Assembly: GCA_007116685.1 (NCBI GenBank)
Contig: SKIC01000105.1
Location: forward strand, 1 to 13,045
Length of the DNA: 13,045 nt
Direction of reading: 5' to 3'
Origin: Balneolales bacterium
Lineage (GTDB): Bacteria > Bacteroidota > Rhodothermia > Balneolales > Natronogracilivirgulaceae
Shown here: in pieces, positions 1-6,288 of the stretch
Layout of the letters: every line of letters starts with the position of its first letter
Position numbering within the stretch: position 1 is the stretch's first letter
Position numbers and translations under genes: made by a program
The notes under the pieces: model-generated
Told to the model about the DNA's origin: nothing
The model's input: only the letters and a program-made list of their open reading frames with translations
Databases searched by the model: none

Positions 1-959
1 AGGTTTGCAATTCGCTCTTCCAATGCAGCTTCTCCACCCTGCCTTTTTACTTCTGTTTGCAGCGTAAGTAATTGGGCTTCCTCCTCATCCGACAGATGAT
101 AACCATCCCTCAATTTTTGTTCGGTTTCTTTCTCAGCCAGTTTCCATCTATCCATCACTCCGGCCAATTCTATAGCTTTTTCTTTTCTGGAACTCACAAA
201 TTTTTGAATCTGATTCTCAAAAAGAAGCATCTCCATTTTGTAGTCCGGCAGTGCCGCCTCTCCATACCGGGTTAGATGTTCCAAATCGAAAAAAACATCC
301 ATCAAGGTTACCGCTTCAATGGTACTGATTAAACCAATATCTACCGCTCTGTTGGTATTTGATACAAATAGTACGCGTTTTCCCCTTTTCAGATAATTCG
401 CAATGATATAGCCTAGTGTGGAAGTTTTTCCGGTTCCCGGCGGCCCCCAAATAAAGCACACAGGTTGCACCGCCGACATTTTCAATGCATTGATTTGCGC
501 CTCATTTCGCTTTCCGTCTTCGAAAATACTCGGAGCTTCATCAACTTCGACAGGTTCGGGACGAAGCATTCGGGAAATGCGTTGGTATGACTCACTATCC
601 TCTTCGGTTTGAATCACTTTTAGTCTGCTTTTTATCCTTTGTAGAATAAAATCATTCTCCCAGGATAAGTGCACAGAATCTATTTCTTTGCCATGAGCAT
701 TATCAAAAGAGAGCGTGAGTTTGTTATCAGAAAAATCAACCGGTACGGCTTTTACCGTTTTATCTCCAAAATCTGCTGATACAATTTCTGCATATTGGAT
801 GGATGCATTGCTGCAATCAAAAATGTATCGTACACCATCCAAAACAGAATCCGTCTTTTTACCATTGTAGAGAACTTCTTCTGATGGGCGCTCAATTACG
901 GCTTCAATCTCTTTCTCAACGGCGTAAATAGCATTTTTCAGAAACTCATTTACATCCAT
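1..959 (-). CDS. Superfamily 1 UPF1/DNA2-like helicase, N-terminal part (runs off left edge)
   Basis: The first 319 codons of a gene that continues past base 1. Residues 1-145 form an N-terminal region of no obvious family. A Q-motif-like NEAQINAL lies at 152-159, Walker A GPPGTGKT at 172-179 and motif Ia VLFVSNTNRAVD at 196-207. This order and spacing is typical of SF1B helicases of the UPF1/DNA2/SMUBP2 type, which unwind DNA or RNA using ATP. After motif Ia comes a charged, probably helical insertion (residues 240-319). The Walker B, III and VI motifs would lie outside the window. The ATG at 959-957 shares its A with the TAA of the upstream GntR gene (TAATG), so the two are probably translationally coupled. 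The substrate and process are unknown. The fold call is firm; the biological role is not. Confidence 0.85.
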   Translation of the reverse strand, partial: MDVNEFLKNAIYAVEKEIEAVIERPSEEVLYNGKKTDSVLDGVRYIFDCSNASIQYAEIVSADFGDKTVKAVPVDFSDNKLTLSFDNAHGKEIDSVHLSWENDFILQRIKSRLKVIQTEEDSESYQRISRMLRPEPVEVDEAPSIFEDGKRNEAQINALKMSAVQPVCFIWGPPGTGKTSTLGYIIANYLKRGKRVLFVSNTNRAVDIGLISTIEAVTLMDVFFDLEHLTRYGEAALPDYKMEMLLFENQIQKFVSSRKEKAIELAGVMDRWKLAEKETEQKLRDGYHLSDEEEAQLLTLQTEVKRQGGEAALEERIAN

Positions 960-1885
960 TATTCGTCCCATAATTCTGCTCTGATGATTTCTGCACTTGC
1001 GGGATTGATATCATAAGACAACAACATTCGCTTTTTTTCGGGGATTTGACGCTCTACCAGATTTGCACTTTCCGGCGTATATAAAACCATATCAACTTCT
1101 CGAACAAATAAGGGCAAGGATTTTCCATAAGCGGAACCCGCCATCAAACTTCCCTGAAAGCGTAATTGGAGCTTTATTTCTTCTGTAAGGATGGAAATGC
1201 TTGCGTCTTCTGAAGTTACAAGTCCTAATGTTTGAATGGCAGAGCGCTCTACCAAAGAAACCAAAACATCAGGACTGGGATGATAAATTATTGGCAGTAG
1301 CAAAACTTGCCCGGCTTCGTTTTTAAATTGTCTGTAAAACTGAACCGGAATGAATAAAGCATCATAATTGGCGGCTTTGGCTACATCTGCAATCGTTATT
1401 GTAGTGCTTTTTACGCCCACCTGGTCTTTAATTGCGCGGGCAATCATTTTTGCGTGCTCTTGCGTTTGACCAACCGTAGCACAGGTATTTAACCGCTCAG
1501 GCCAATCCATAAATGTGAGCTGCTCTTCAAAAAGAGCTTCAATTTCGGTTTCATCTAATCCCCAACCAATCAATTCTTCCAGTAAAGTTCGCATTTTTTC
1601 TGCGCCCTTTTCCAGACGATCCGTTTTTTCCAGAAGTGTATTTTGGCGATTAACAATAAATCCGCGTCCTTGTTCGCTTCTCAGCAACCCTTCTTCTGTC
1701 AAAGTATGATATGCTTTGCGAACAGTGTGAAAACTCGCATCTAACTGACGACCCAATTCACGTGTGGATGGCAACATATCCCCAACCTGAAATTGCTTAG
1801 TGGCAATTAAAAGTCGGATTCGGTCTGCAATATGTTTGGCGGATTTCATGTCAGGAATATAGGGTTGCTTATCAACAACGGTCAA
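959..1885 (-). CDS. GntR-family transcriptional regulator with ligand-binding-like C-terminal domain
   Basis: A 308-residue predicted DNA-binding regulator. Residues 15-78 form the GntR winged helix-turn-helix, with LPSTRELGRQL at 38-48, HTVRKAYHTLTEEGLL at 53-68 and the wing GRGFIV at 73-78. A helical linker (about 80-130) leads to a roughly 175-residue alpha/beta C-terminal half with no catalytic motif. It resembles a periplasmic-binding-protein-like effector domain rather than the aminotransferase domain of MocR proteins. The chosen start is TTG at 1885-1883 because AGGAA (minus strand, 1898-1894) sits 8 bases upstream. The first ATG (1849-1847) lies 12 codons inside and has no such site. 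The stop overlaps the helicase start, so the regulator is the first gene of a probable two-gene operon that it may autoregulate (inference). The effector is unknown. Confidence 0.85.
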   Translation of the reverse strand: MTVVDKQPYIPDMKSAKHIADRIRLLIATKQFQVGDMLPSTRELGRQLDASFHTVRKAYHTLTEEGLLRSEQGRGFIVNRQNTLLEKTDRLEKGAEKMRTLLEELIGWGLDETEIEALFEEQLTFMDWPERLNTCATVGQTQEHAKMIARAIKDQVGVKSTTITIADVAKAANYDALFIPVQFYRQFKNEAGQVLLLPIIYHPSPDVLVSLVERSAIQTLGLVTSEDASISILTEEIKLQLRFQGSLMAGSAYGKSLPLFVREVDMVLYTPESANLVERQIPEKKRMLLSYDINPASAEIIRAELWDE

Positions 1886-2236
1886 ACAGATTATTCCTAA
1901 TTATTGTATTAGCTTTTCCGCTTGAACATAAATGTCCATGCTCAAAATTGATATCTGCCGCAGATTTAATAATGGGTTTCTTGCTTCTTCGCCAGAGCAT
2001 GAATGCTCCGGCTGTGCACCTGTGCGCCTTTGGCGTATCCGTGTTTCCTGCGGAGACGGGGTATATAAATTTCAATCTATTTCCTAAAAATGCATGGATT
2101 TATACATGGTTTCGCCACGGCGAACAGGTTACAAACCAAGCCTTCAAGCTTGGGTTCTATCCGCTGAGAGAAGAACTTTTTCATCAGTAGTTTCGCTTTT
2201 CTGTGGCGAAATAGTGATTGCTGAGTCTATTTCCCT
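1886..2236. other. Gene-free region dense in short hairpins; possible intergenic repeat or structured RNA
   Basis: No open frame here looks like a real protein. The stretch holds a chain of short inverted repeats. They are ATCTGC/GCAGAT (1953-1965), GAGCAT/ATGCTC (1995-2008, extendable to 1991-2012), GTGCAC/GTGCGC (2014-2027) overlapping CGCC/GGCG (2025-2035), and GTTTCC/GGAGAC (2043-2057, extendable to 2039-2061). Next come TTCGCC/GGCGAA (2111-2124), CCAAGC/GCTTGG (2136-2153) and TTTCGC/GCGAAA (2191-2211). Base composition is more GC-rich in the hairpin blocks than in the surrounding A/T-rich spacers. It lies between the divergent GntR gene and the ATP-grasp gene. It may be a dispersed intergenic repeat, an eroded mobile element or a structured leader RNA; the sequence alone does not decide. 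Confidence 0.5.
1894..1898 (-). promoter_or_regulatory. Ribosome binding site deciding the TTG start of the GntR gene
   Basis: On the minus strand AGGAA lies 8 bases before TTG at 1885. The in-frame ATG 36 bases further on lacks a comparable site, so the longer TTG-initiated product is preferred. Confidence 0.5.
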
Positions 2237-2244
2237 TACTTTTG
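2218..2244 (+). promoter_or_regulatory. Putative Bacteroidota-type promoter for the ATP-grasp gene
   Basis: TACTTTTG at 2237-2244 matches the Bacteroidota -7 consensus TAnnTTTG exactly. TTG at 2218-2220, 16 bases upstream, could be the -33 element; the spacing is slightly shorter than usual. Transcription would start near 2250, leaving a leader of about 15 bases before the ATG at 2266. Confidence 0.45.
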
Positions 2245-2265
2245 CCACGAATTAAATATTTAACC

Positions 2266-3216
2266 ATGAAAAAAATTGGAATTGCTTACGACCGACCGGA
2301 AGATTATCCCGGCATAGAGGGCCCGGAAGATAGGTTTGCGGAATTTGAACCGGAATCCACAATCATTGCTATGGAAGAAGCCATTACTGAGTCTGGATTT
2401 ATACCAATCAGACTGGGCGGCCCCCATGCTATTCTTAAACAAAAGCCCGATGTGGATATAGTTTGGAATATTGCCGAGGGATAGGGTACTCGTAACAGGG
2501 AATCCTGGGTTCCGGTTTTGTGTGAGATGTATGGAATTCCATGTCTTGGAAGCGACGCATACACGCTTAGTCTATCTCTGGACAAAATGGCTACGAGAGA
2601 AATTGCGCTTAATTCAGGTATTCCCGTTTCTCCGGGGTTACTTATTAATGACGCTAAAGAAATTGAGGATTTTAATCTCCGGTTTCCGGTTTTTCTAAAG
2701 CCCAACTACGAAGGAACAGCAAAAGGCATTGGGCAGAAAAGTGTTGCCAATAACCTGACAGAACTCACAGAAATAGCAGAAATTATTATCCGTGAATACA
2801 AGCAACCTGTTTTGGTTGAGGAATTCTTACCCGGCGCAGAATTTACCTGTGCTGTTATGGAACATCCACTTAGATGCGGACCTGTTTTAGAACGTGGAAT
2901 TTGCGCCACAAGCGGAATTGGAATTCATGCTTTGGAAAAAGACGGAATTGAACGCGATTATCGTTTATTGAACACCCTTACCCCCGAAATCGAAGAGAAA
3001 ATCCACATCTGGTCACTGAAGATTTGCAAAGCCATGAATGTCCGTCATTTTGCCCGGCTTGATTTCAAATGCGATTCAGATGGAAATCCTCACTTTTTGG
3101 AAATAAATCCACTGCCAACATTCGCCATTGACAGTACCTATGCAATAATGGCGGAGCTGGAAAATCAGGACTACAATAAATTTCTGGGGGGTATTTTACG
3201 TAAGATTGTTTTGTGA
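2266..3216 (+). pseudogene. D-alanine-D-alanine-ligase-like ATP-grasp protein interrupted by an in-frame TAG
   Basis: Read through, the frame is 316 codons, a normal length for this family. ATP-grasp enzymes of this type join a carboxylate to an amine through an acyl-phosphate. Codon 73 (2482-2484) is TAG. It falls within IAEG-stop-GTRNRESWVP, where relatives usually have an aromatic or other residue (NIAEGxxGRNRE). The frame is identical on both sides with no indel. The key residues are kept: DK at 106-107, LKPNYEGTAKG at 144-154, VLVEEF before the central loop, and the metal ligands Asp266, Glu279 and Asn281 (ARLDF...FLEINPLP). The YDxxxKY loop of true Ddl is not evident, so this is a ligase-like paralogue rather than clear ddl. 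Without suppression the product stops at 72 residues. A downstream fragment could start at the ATG at 2527, but no good ribosome site is seen. Nonsense mutation, suppression or a base-call error are all possible. Confidence 0.75.
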
Positions 3217-3403
3217 GGGGGAGTTTGCTGCCGTAATTGTGCGTCATGGCATGGGTAGGGCTGACTCGTATTCTATTTGGTGGTTTAAGCGTGCGCCGCG
3301 GCGTACGCAGAATAGTGCGCCGGGTGAAAATCACCAAGGCGGGATTCTTTGATTTTGGGTTGGTTGATATCTTCAAAGTAGAACTTATCGCCCTAGTTAT
3401 TCA
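3217..3403. other. Convergent intergenic region with two GC-rich hairpins
   Basis: The gap lies between the ends of the ATP-grasp gene and mnmD. The 20-base near-palindrome GCGTGCGCCGCGGCGTACGC (3289-3308) has one mismatched pair. A second hairpin at 3318-3341 has CGCC/GGCG outer arms, GGTGA/TCACC inner arms and an AAA loop. Neither is followed by a clean T-run, so they are not classic intrinsic terminators, although they could slow transcription from both sides. Their GC content contrasts with the flanks, as in the hairpin block at 1991-2211. No believable gene is present. Confidence 0.5.
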
Positions 3404-4162
3404 TTACTCATCATCGTAAAACCTTTGCACAAGTCGCTGCTCATTAACACGCTTAAAGTTTGCTAAACTTTCAGGATTTCGAGATGCTACAGTCATTTCG
3501 CGTTTTCCCAAAGCTCCTTGCGCCCGGGCAACCAGCCATTCCGCTTTTGCCATGGCAGCTCTTGCTTTGCTTGCCGCACAATAAGTAGTCAAAACACCGT
3601 TTTTAGCTGTTTTTATGGCAATTTTGGAGAAAACTTCGGGAGTCCACAATTCCGGATTGGCTTCCGGTGAAAACGGATCATGAAAAACGGCATCAGCATT
3701 TTCCAGAGAAATGGGCCAGGTATCAAATGTGCCCTGCCAAATGTTGAGATGAGCATTTCCAAATTGAAAGGAATTCATTCCCGGTTTCAGATTGCAGAAA
3801 ACCTCGGTCAATATCTCTTCAGCTTCGGGTAGATTTTCCAATTGATGCTGATAACCCAGCTGAGGCACTTCTTCAGGTTTTAGCGGGAAGGCTTCTACCG
3901 ATTCAAAAAATAATACTGCTTCAGGATGTAACTCTCTCAAATAACTTAGCGCCAACAGAAAATTCAATCCGGTTCCGAATCCCACTTCAAGAATTCTGAT
4001 TTCCTTTGCGGATTTCATTTTCTCCAAAACTCCGAATTGGTCAAAAAAAACATGACGGCTTTCCGCCACAGCTCCGTTTGGATTATGATAATGCTGCTGA
4101 AAACGCTGTGAATAGACCGTTGAAGAGCCATCCTTTGTTGCTCTGATTTCGGAATCTTTCAT
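3404..4162 (-). CDS. mnmD: Stand-alone tRNA mnm5(s2)U34 methyltransferase, MnmD type
   Basis: A 252-residue SAM-dependent methyltransferase matching the C-terminal (MnmC2/DUF752) domain of MnmC. Such enzymes methylate the aminomethyl group on wobble uridine 34 of tRNA to give mnm5U or mnm5s2U. The SAM-binding motif is EVGFGTGLN at 59-67. The family hallmark DPFSPEANPELW is at 162-173, followed by a Rossmann-type C-terminus ending in a basic segment. The FAD-dependent MnmC1 oxidase half of the Escherichia coli fusion is absent, as in other bacteria with free-standing MnmD. The ATG at 4162-4160 is the natural start; no strong Shine-Dalgarno is seen, but a TAnnTTTG box lies 34-41 bases upstream. 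The gene diverges from tspO. Confidence 0.85.
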   Translation of the reverse strand: MKDSEIRATKDGSSTVYSQRFQQHYHNPNGAVAESRHVFFDQFGVLEKMKSAKEIRILEVGFGTGLNFLLALSYLRELHPEAVLFFESVEAFPLKPEEVPQLGYQHQLENLPEAEEILTEVFCNLKPGMNSFQFGNAHLNIWQGTFDTWPISLENADAVFHDPFSPEANPELWTPEVFSKIAIKTAKNGVLTTYCAASKARAAMAKAEWLVARAQGALGKREMTVASRNPESLANFKRVNEQRLVQRFYDDE

Positions 4163-4195
4163 AATTTCATTTCGTCAGATTCTAATCTTGAACTT

Positions 4196-4203
4196 CAAAT
4201 GTA
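4196..4203 (-). promoter_or_regulatory. Putative -7 promoter element of mnmD
   Basis: On the minus strand TACATTTG (4203-4196) matches TAnnTTTG exactly and would place the transcript start near 4189, about 27 bases before the mnmD ATG. No convincing -33 TTG is present. Confidence 0.4.
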
Positions 4204-4227
4204 CAAAGAAAATCTAGGCCGATTCGT

Positions 4228-4235
4228 TATATTTG
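4228..4235 (+). promoter_or_regulatory. Putative -7 promoter element of the tspO operon
   Basis: TATATTTG at 4228-4235 matches TAnnTTTG exactly. The transcript would start near 4242, about 30 bases before the tspO ATG at 4273. A -33 TTG at the expected distance was not found. Confidence 0.4.
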
Positions 4236-4272
4236 GGTTCTGATAATAACTCTCTTTAACCTCATTAAAGTA

Positions 4273-4761
4273 ATGCAAGAACGAATCTGGACGTTAAAAA
4301 ATAGTATCGCACTACTCATTTCTATTGCCATAGCGCAAGGAGCCGGATTATTGGGCTCGTTGGCTACACGTCCCAAAATTGATACCTGGTATCAGGCTCT
4401 CGAGAAACCATTTTTCACTCCACCGGATTGGGTTTTCCCCGTAGTTTGGCCTATCCTTTTTCTACTTATGGCCATTGCTATTTGGCTGGTTTGGCTAAAA
4501 CCGGAATCAGAGTTGCGAACTGCGGCTTTTTGGGCTTATGGAGTTCAATTAGTGCTAAATATCACCTGGTCGTTTTTGTTCTTTGGATTGGAATCTCCAC
4601 TTACGGCACTGATGCAGATTAATGTGTTACTTATCGCAATTGTGGCTACTGCGCTTATTTTTTATCAGGTTATCCGCTTAGCAGGTGTTTTGATGGTTCC
4701 CTACATCTTATGGGTTTTATTTGCCATGATGCTCAATGCGAGTATTGCATTCATGAATTGA
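4273..4761 (+). CDS. tspO: TspO/MBR family membrane protein
   Basis: A 162-residue integral membrane protein with five hydrophobic helices at about 10-31, 54-75, 84-105, 112-133 and 137-160, the TspO/peripheral benzodiazepine receptor topology. Family signatures are visible: W39 followed by KPFFTPP (45-51), the VWP motif (58-60), LNITWSFLFFG (95-105), and PYILWVLFAxxLN in the last helix (143-155). TspO proteins bind porphyrins and related ligands in the membrane and are linked to tetrapyrrole homeostasis and stress responses. The window has no haem genes to narrow the role. The ATG at 4273 gives the normal family length. The next gene begins 37 bases after the TGA, so the two are probably co-transcribed. 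Confidence 0.9.
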   Translation: MQERIWTLKNSIALLISIAIAQGAGLLGSLATRPKIDTWYQALEKPFFTPPDWVFPVVWPILFLLMAIAIWLVWLKPESELRTAAFWAYGVQLVLNITWSFLFFGLESPLTALMQINVLLIAIVATALIFYQVIRLAGVLMVPYILWVLFAMMLNASIAFMN

Positions 4762-4798
4762 TTTTGTGCGTTTTTGAACCTTTGATTTCGTAAATATT

Positions 4799-5611
4799 TT
4801 GCAATCCCTGCTAACCATATTGGCAACTCTTTTTGGAGCTTATTTAGTTTTGATTGGGGTTATATATCTACTGCAGGACAATCTTCTGTTTTTCCCGTCA
4901 TCAGCTATTGTAATGACTCCCGAGAATTATAATCTCGAAGCAGAAGATTTATGGATTACAACCGAAGACAATGAGCAACTACACAGCTGGTATTTCCCAA
5001 ACGAAAAATCAAATCGAATTATAGTGCTTTCCCACGGAAATGCCGGAAATATCAGTCACCGTCTTGATATTGCACAAACTCTGCTGGAAACCGGCGCAGC
5101 TGTTCTTATGTACGATTATCGCGGTTATGGAAAAAGTACTGGCAAACCATCTGAATCTGGATTGTATTTGGATATTGAAGCTGTAATTCGGGCATTGATT
5201 GACGAAAAAGGATATCAGGAAAATAACATTTATTTATACGGCCGTTCACTTGGCGGAGCTGTTGCCGCTTATGCTGCCACTCAATTTCCTGTGGGCGGAC
5301 TCGTTCTCGATTCAGCTTTTAAAAACTTACAAGCTATGGTAAGAGACGTTTATCCGTTTGTGCCCTCATTCCTTACCCGACACGAATTTCCAACGCAGCG
5401 ATTCATCAATGAGCGTAAAAACATGCCCATTATGATTATGCATAGCGAAAGAGATGAGATTGTTCGTTTTCATCACGGTAAAACTCTATACCAGGCGACG
5501 CATGAGCCAAAGAAATTCGTAACATTAGACGGCGGTCATAATAATAATTTTCAAGTATCCAGAAATATTATTCTAAATCAATGGATTCTGTTTCTAGGAT
5601 GGCATAAATAA
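4799..5611 (+). CDS. Membrane-anchored alpha/beta hydrolase of the Bem46/YfhR type
   Basis: A 270-residue serine hydrolase. An N-terminal hydrophobic helix (about 4-25) precedes the hydrolase core and likely anchors it to the inner membrane. The oxyanion-side motif HGNAGN is at 79-84, YDYRGYGKS at 105-113, and the nucleophile elbow GRSLGG has Ser150. The acid is Asp219 (HSERDEIV) and the histidine is His247 (GGHNNNF), so the catalytic triad is complete. The length fits ABHD12/13-like and Bem46/YfhR proteins, whose substrates (lipids, esters or thioesters) are poorly defined. The start is TTG at 4799, the first codon that keeps the whole anchor; there is no clear Shine-Dalgarno. It follows tspO by 37 bases. 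Confidence 0.85.
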   Translation: MQSLLTILATLFGAYLVLIGVIYLLQDNLLFFPSSAIVMTPENYNLEAEDLWITTEDNEQLHSWYFPNEKSNRIIVLSHGNAGNISHRLDIAQTLLETGAAVLMYDYRGYGKSTGKPSESGLYLDIEAVIRALIDEKGYQENNIYLYGRSLGGAVAAYAATQFPVGGLVLDSAFKNLQAMVRDVYPFVPSFLTRHEFPTQRFINERKNMPIMIMHSERDEIVRFHHGKTLYQATHEPKKFVTLDGGHNNNFQVSRNIILNQWILFLGWHK

Positions 5612-5745
5612 CTTAAAATTATTTTTCTCAAATTTTCGGGAACATCTTTCTTTCAAAAGATTATATTCTAACAATAAATCTTGGTGATTTCTGGATGTAA
5701 AATTCGAATTTATATCCAAATTGAGTATGAACGAGTCAAAAACCT

Positions 5746-6288
5746 ATGAAACATTTCATCCTTTCTGTCTTCTTTATTCTGTTTTTATCTTCTACTAATA
5801 GTTATGCTAGTGGTTTTTTAAACTCGTCAGATGATGATGATTCACGAACAGATATCGGAATTACACATTCTTTAGGATTCAAATTGTCTAATGTTTCATT
5901 TTCGGGCTTAGCATACACTCATAGATTAATAGAGGATACTTACATTCAGTTTGGTGGCTTCTTTACCTACGATGCTGATGATTCAAATACAGATTATCGA
6001 TATCAGCTTGGTTTAGAACTGCAACAAGCAATCGTCAATATTGGTGAAATGACTCTCTTATTCATCATAGGAGGAGCTATCGACCAACAAAGAAATGACA
6101 GTAATCTCAGTAATCCTGAACAAAACTGGGTTCAATTTGGAACCGGTATTAGTGCCAGAAATGTAACTAGCAGTGGACTGACCGTAAGTTTTGATGGTGG
6201 CGTTCTACGATACAGAAATGTATCAGGAAGTAACGATTCGAGCACTTTTGGTATTGGTGGCGGTATTTATGTTGGTTATTCCTGGTAA
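5746..6288 (+). CDS. Predicted secreted outer-membrane beta-barrel-like protein, unknown function
   Basis: A 180-residue protein with a clear signal peptide: Lys2, a hydrophobic core at 4-15 and probable cleavage after SYA at about residue 21. The mature part alternates polar and hydrophobic residues in short strands with many Gly, Ser and aromatic residues. It ends in GGGIYVGYSW, a C-terminal aromatic residue on a final strand, as in many outer-membrane beta-barrels. A short acidic run SDDDDS follows the signal peptide and might bind divalent cations (inference). No named family is recognised. The last 13 bases overlap the 3' end of kamA on the opposite strand. The 134-base gap upstream shows no convincing promoter motif. 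Confidence 0.65.
   Translation: MKHFILSVFFILFLSSTNSYASGFLNSSDDDDSRTDIGITHSLGFKLSNVSFSGLAYTHRLIEDTYIQFGGFFTYDADDSNTDYRYQLGLELQQAIVNIGEMTLLFIIGGAIDQQRNDSNLSNPEQNWVQFGTGISARNVTSSGLTVSFDGGVLRYRNVSGSNDSSTFGIGGGIYVGYSW

Noticed and set aside
2164..2170. CTGAGAG, reminiscent of a TPP riboswitch core
   Set aside because: The other conserved TPP-riboswitch blocks are absent downstream, and the neighbouring gene is not in thiamine metabolism.
1872..2190. Overlapping open frames on both strands in the hairpin-rich gap (67 and 80 codons)
   Set aside because: Neither frame has a ribosome site, domain-like composition or family resemblance. Both run through the hairpin arms, so they are probably chance frames across a structured or repeat sequence.
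2482..2484. Amber codon as selenocysteine/pyrrolysine recoding or programmed readthrough
   Set aside because: Selenocysteine uses TGA, not TAG. No pyrrolysine gene or special downstream element is visible, and other genes here end in TAG. Recorded as a probable nonsense mutation instead.
3237..3419. Plus-strand 60-codon open frame between the ATP-grasp gene and mnmD
   Set aside because: It crosses the GC-rich palindromes, has no ribosome site, and overlaps the mnmD 3' end. The peptide has no recognisable features.
5612..5745. Possible promoter or terminator between the hydrolase and the beta-barrel-like gene
   Set aside because: No hairpin with a T-run and no TAnnTTTG box could be found; the A/T-rich sequence gives only weak chance matches.
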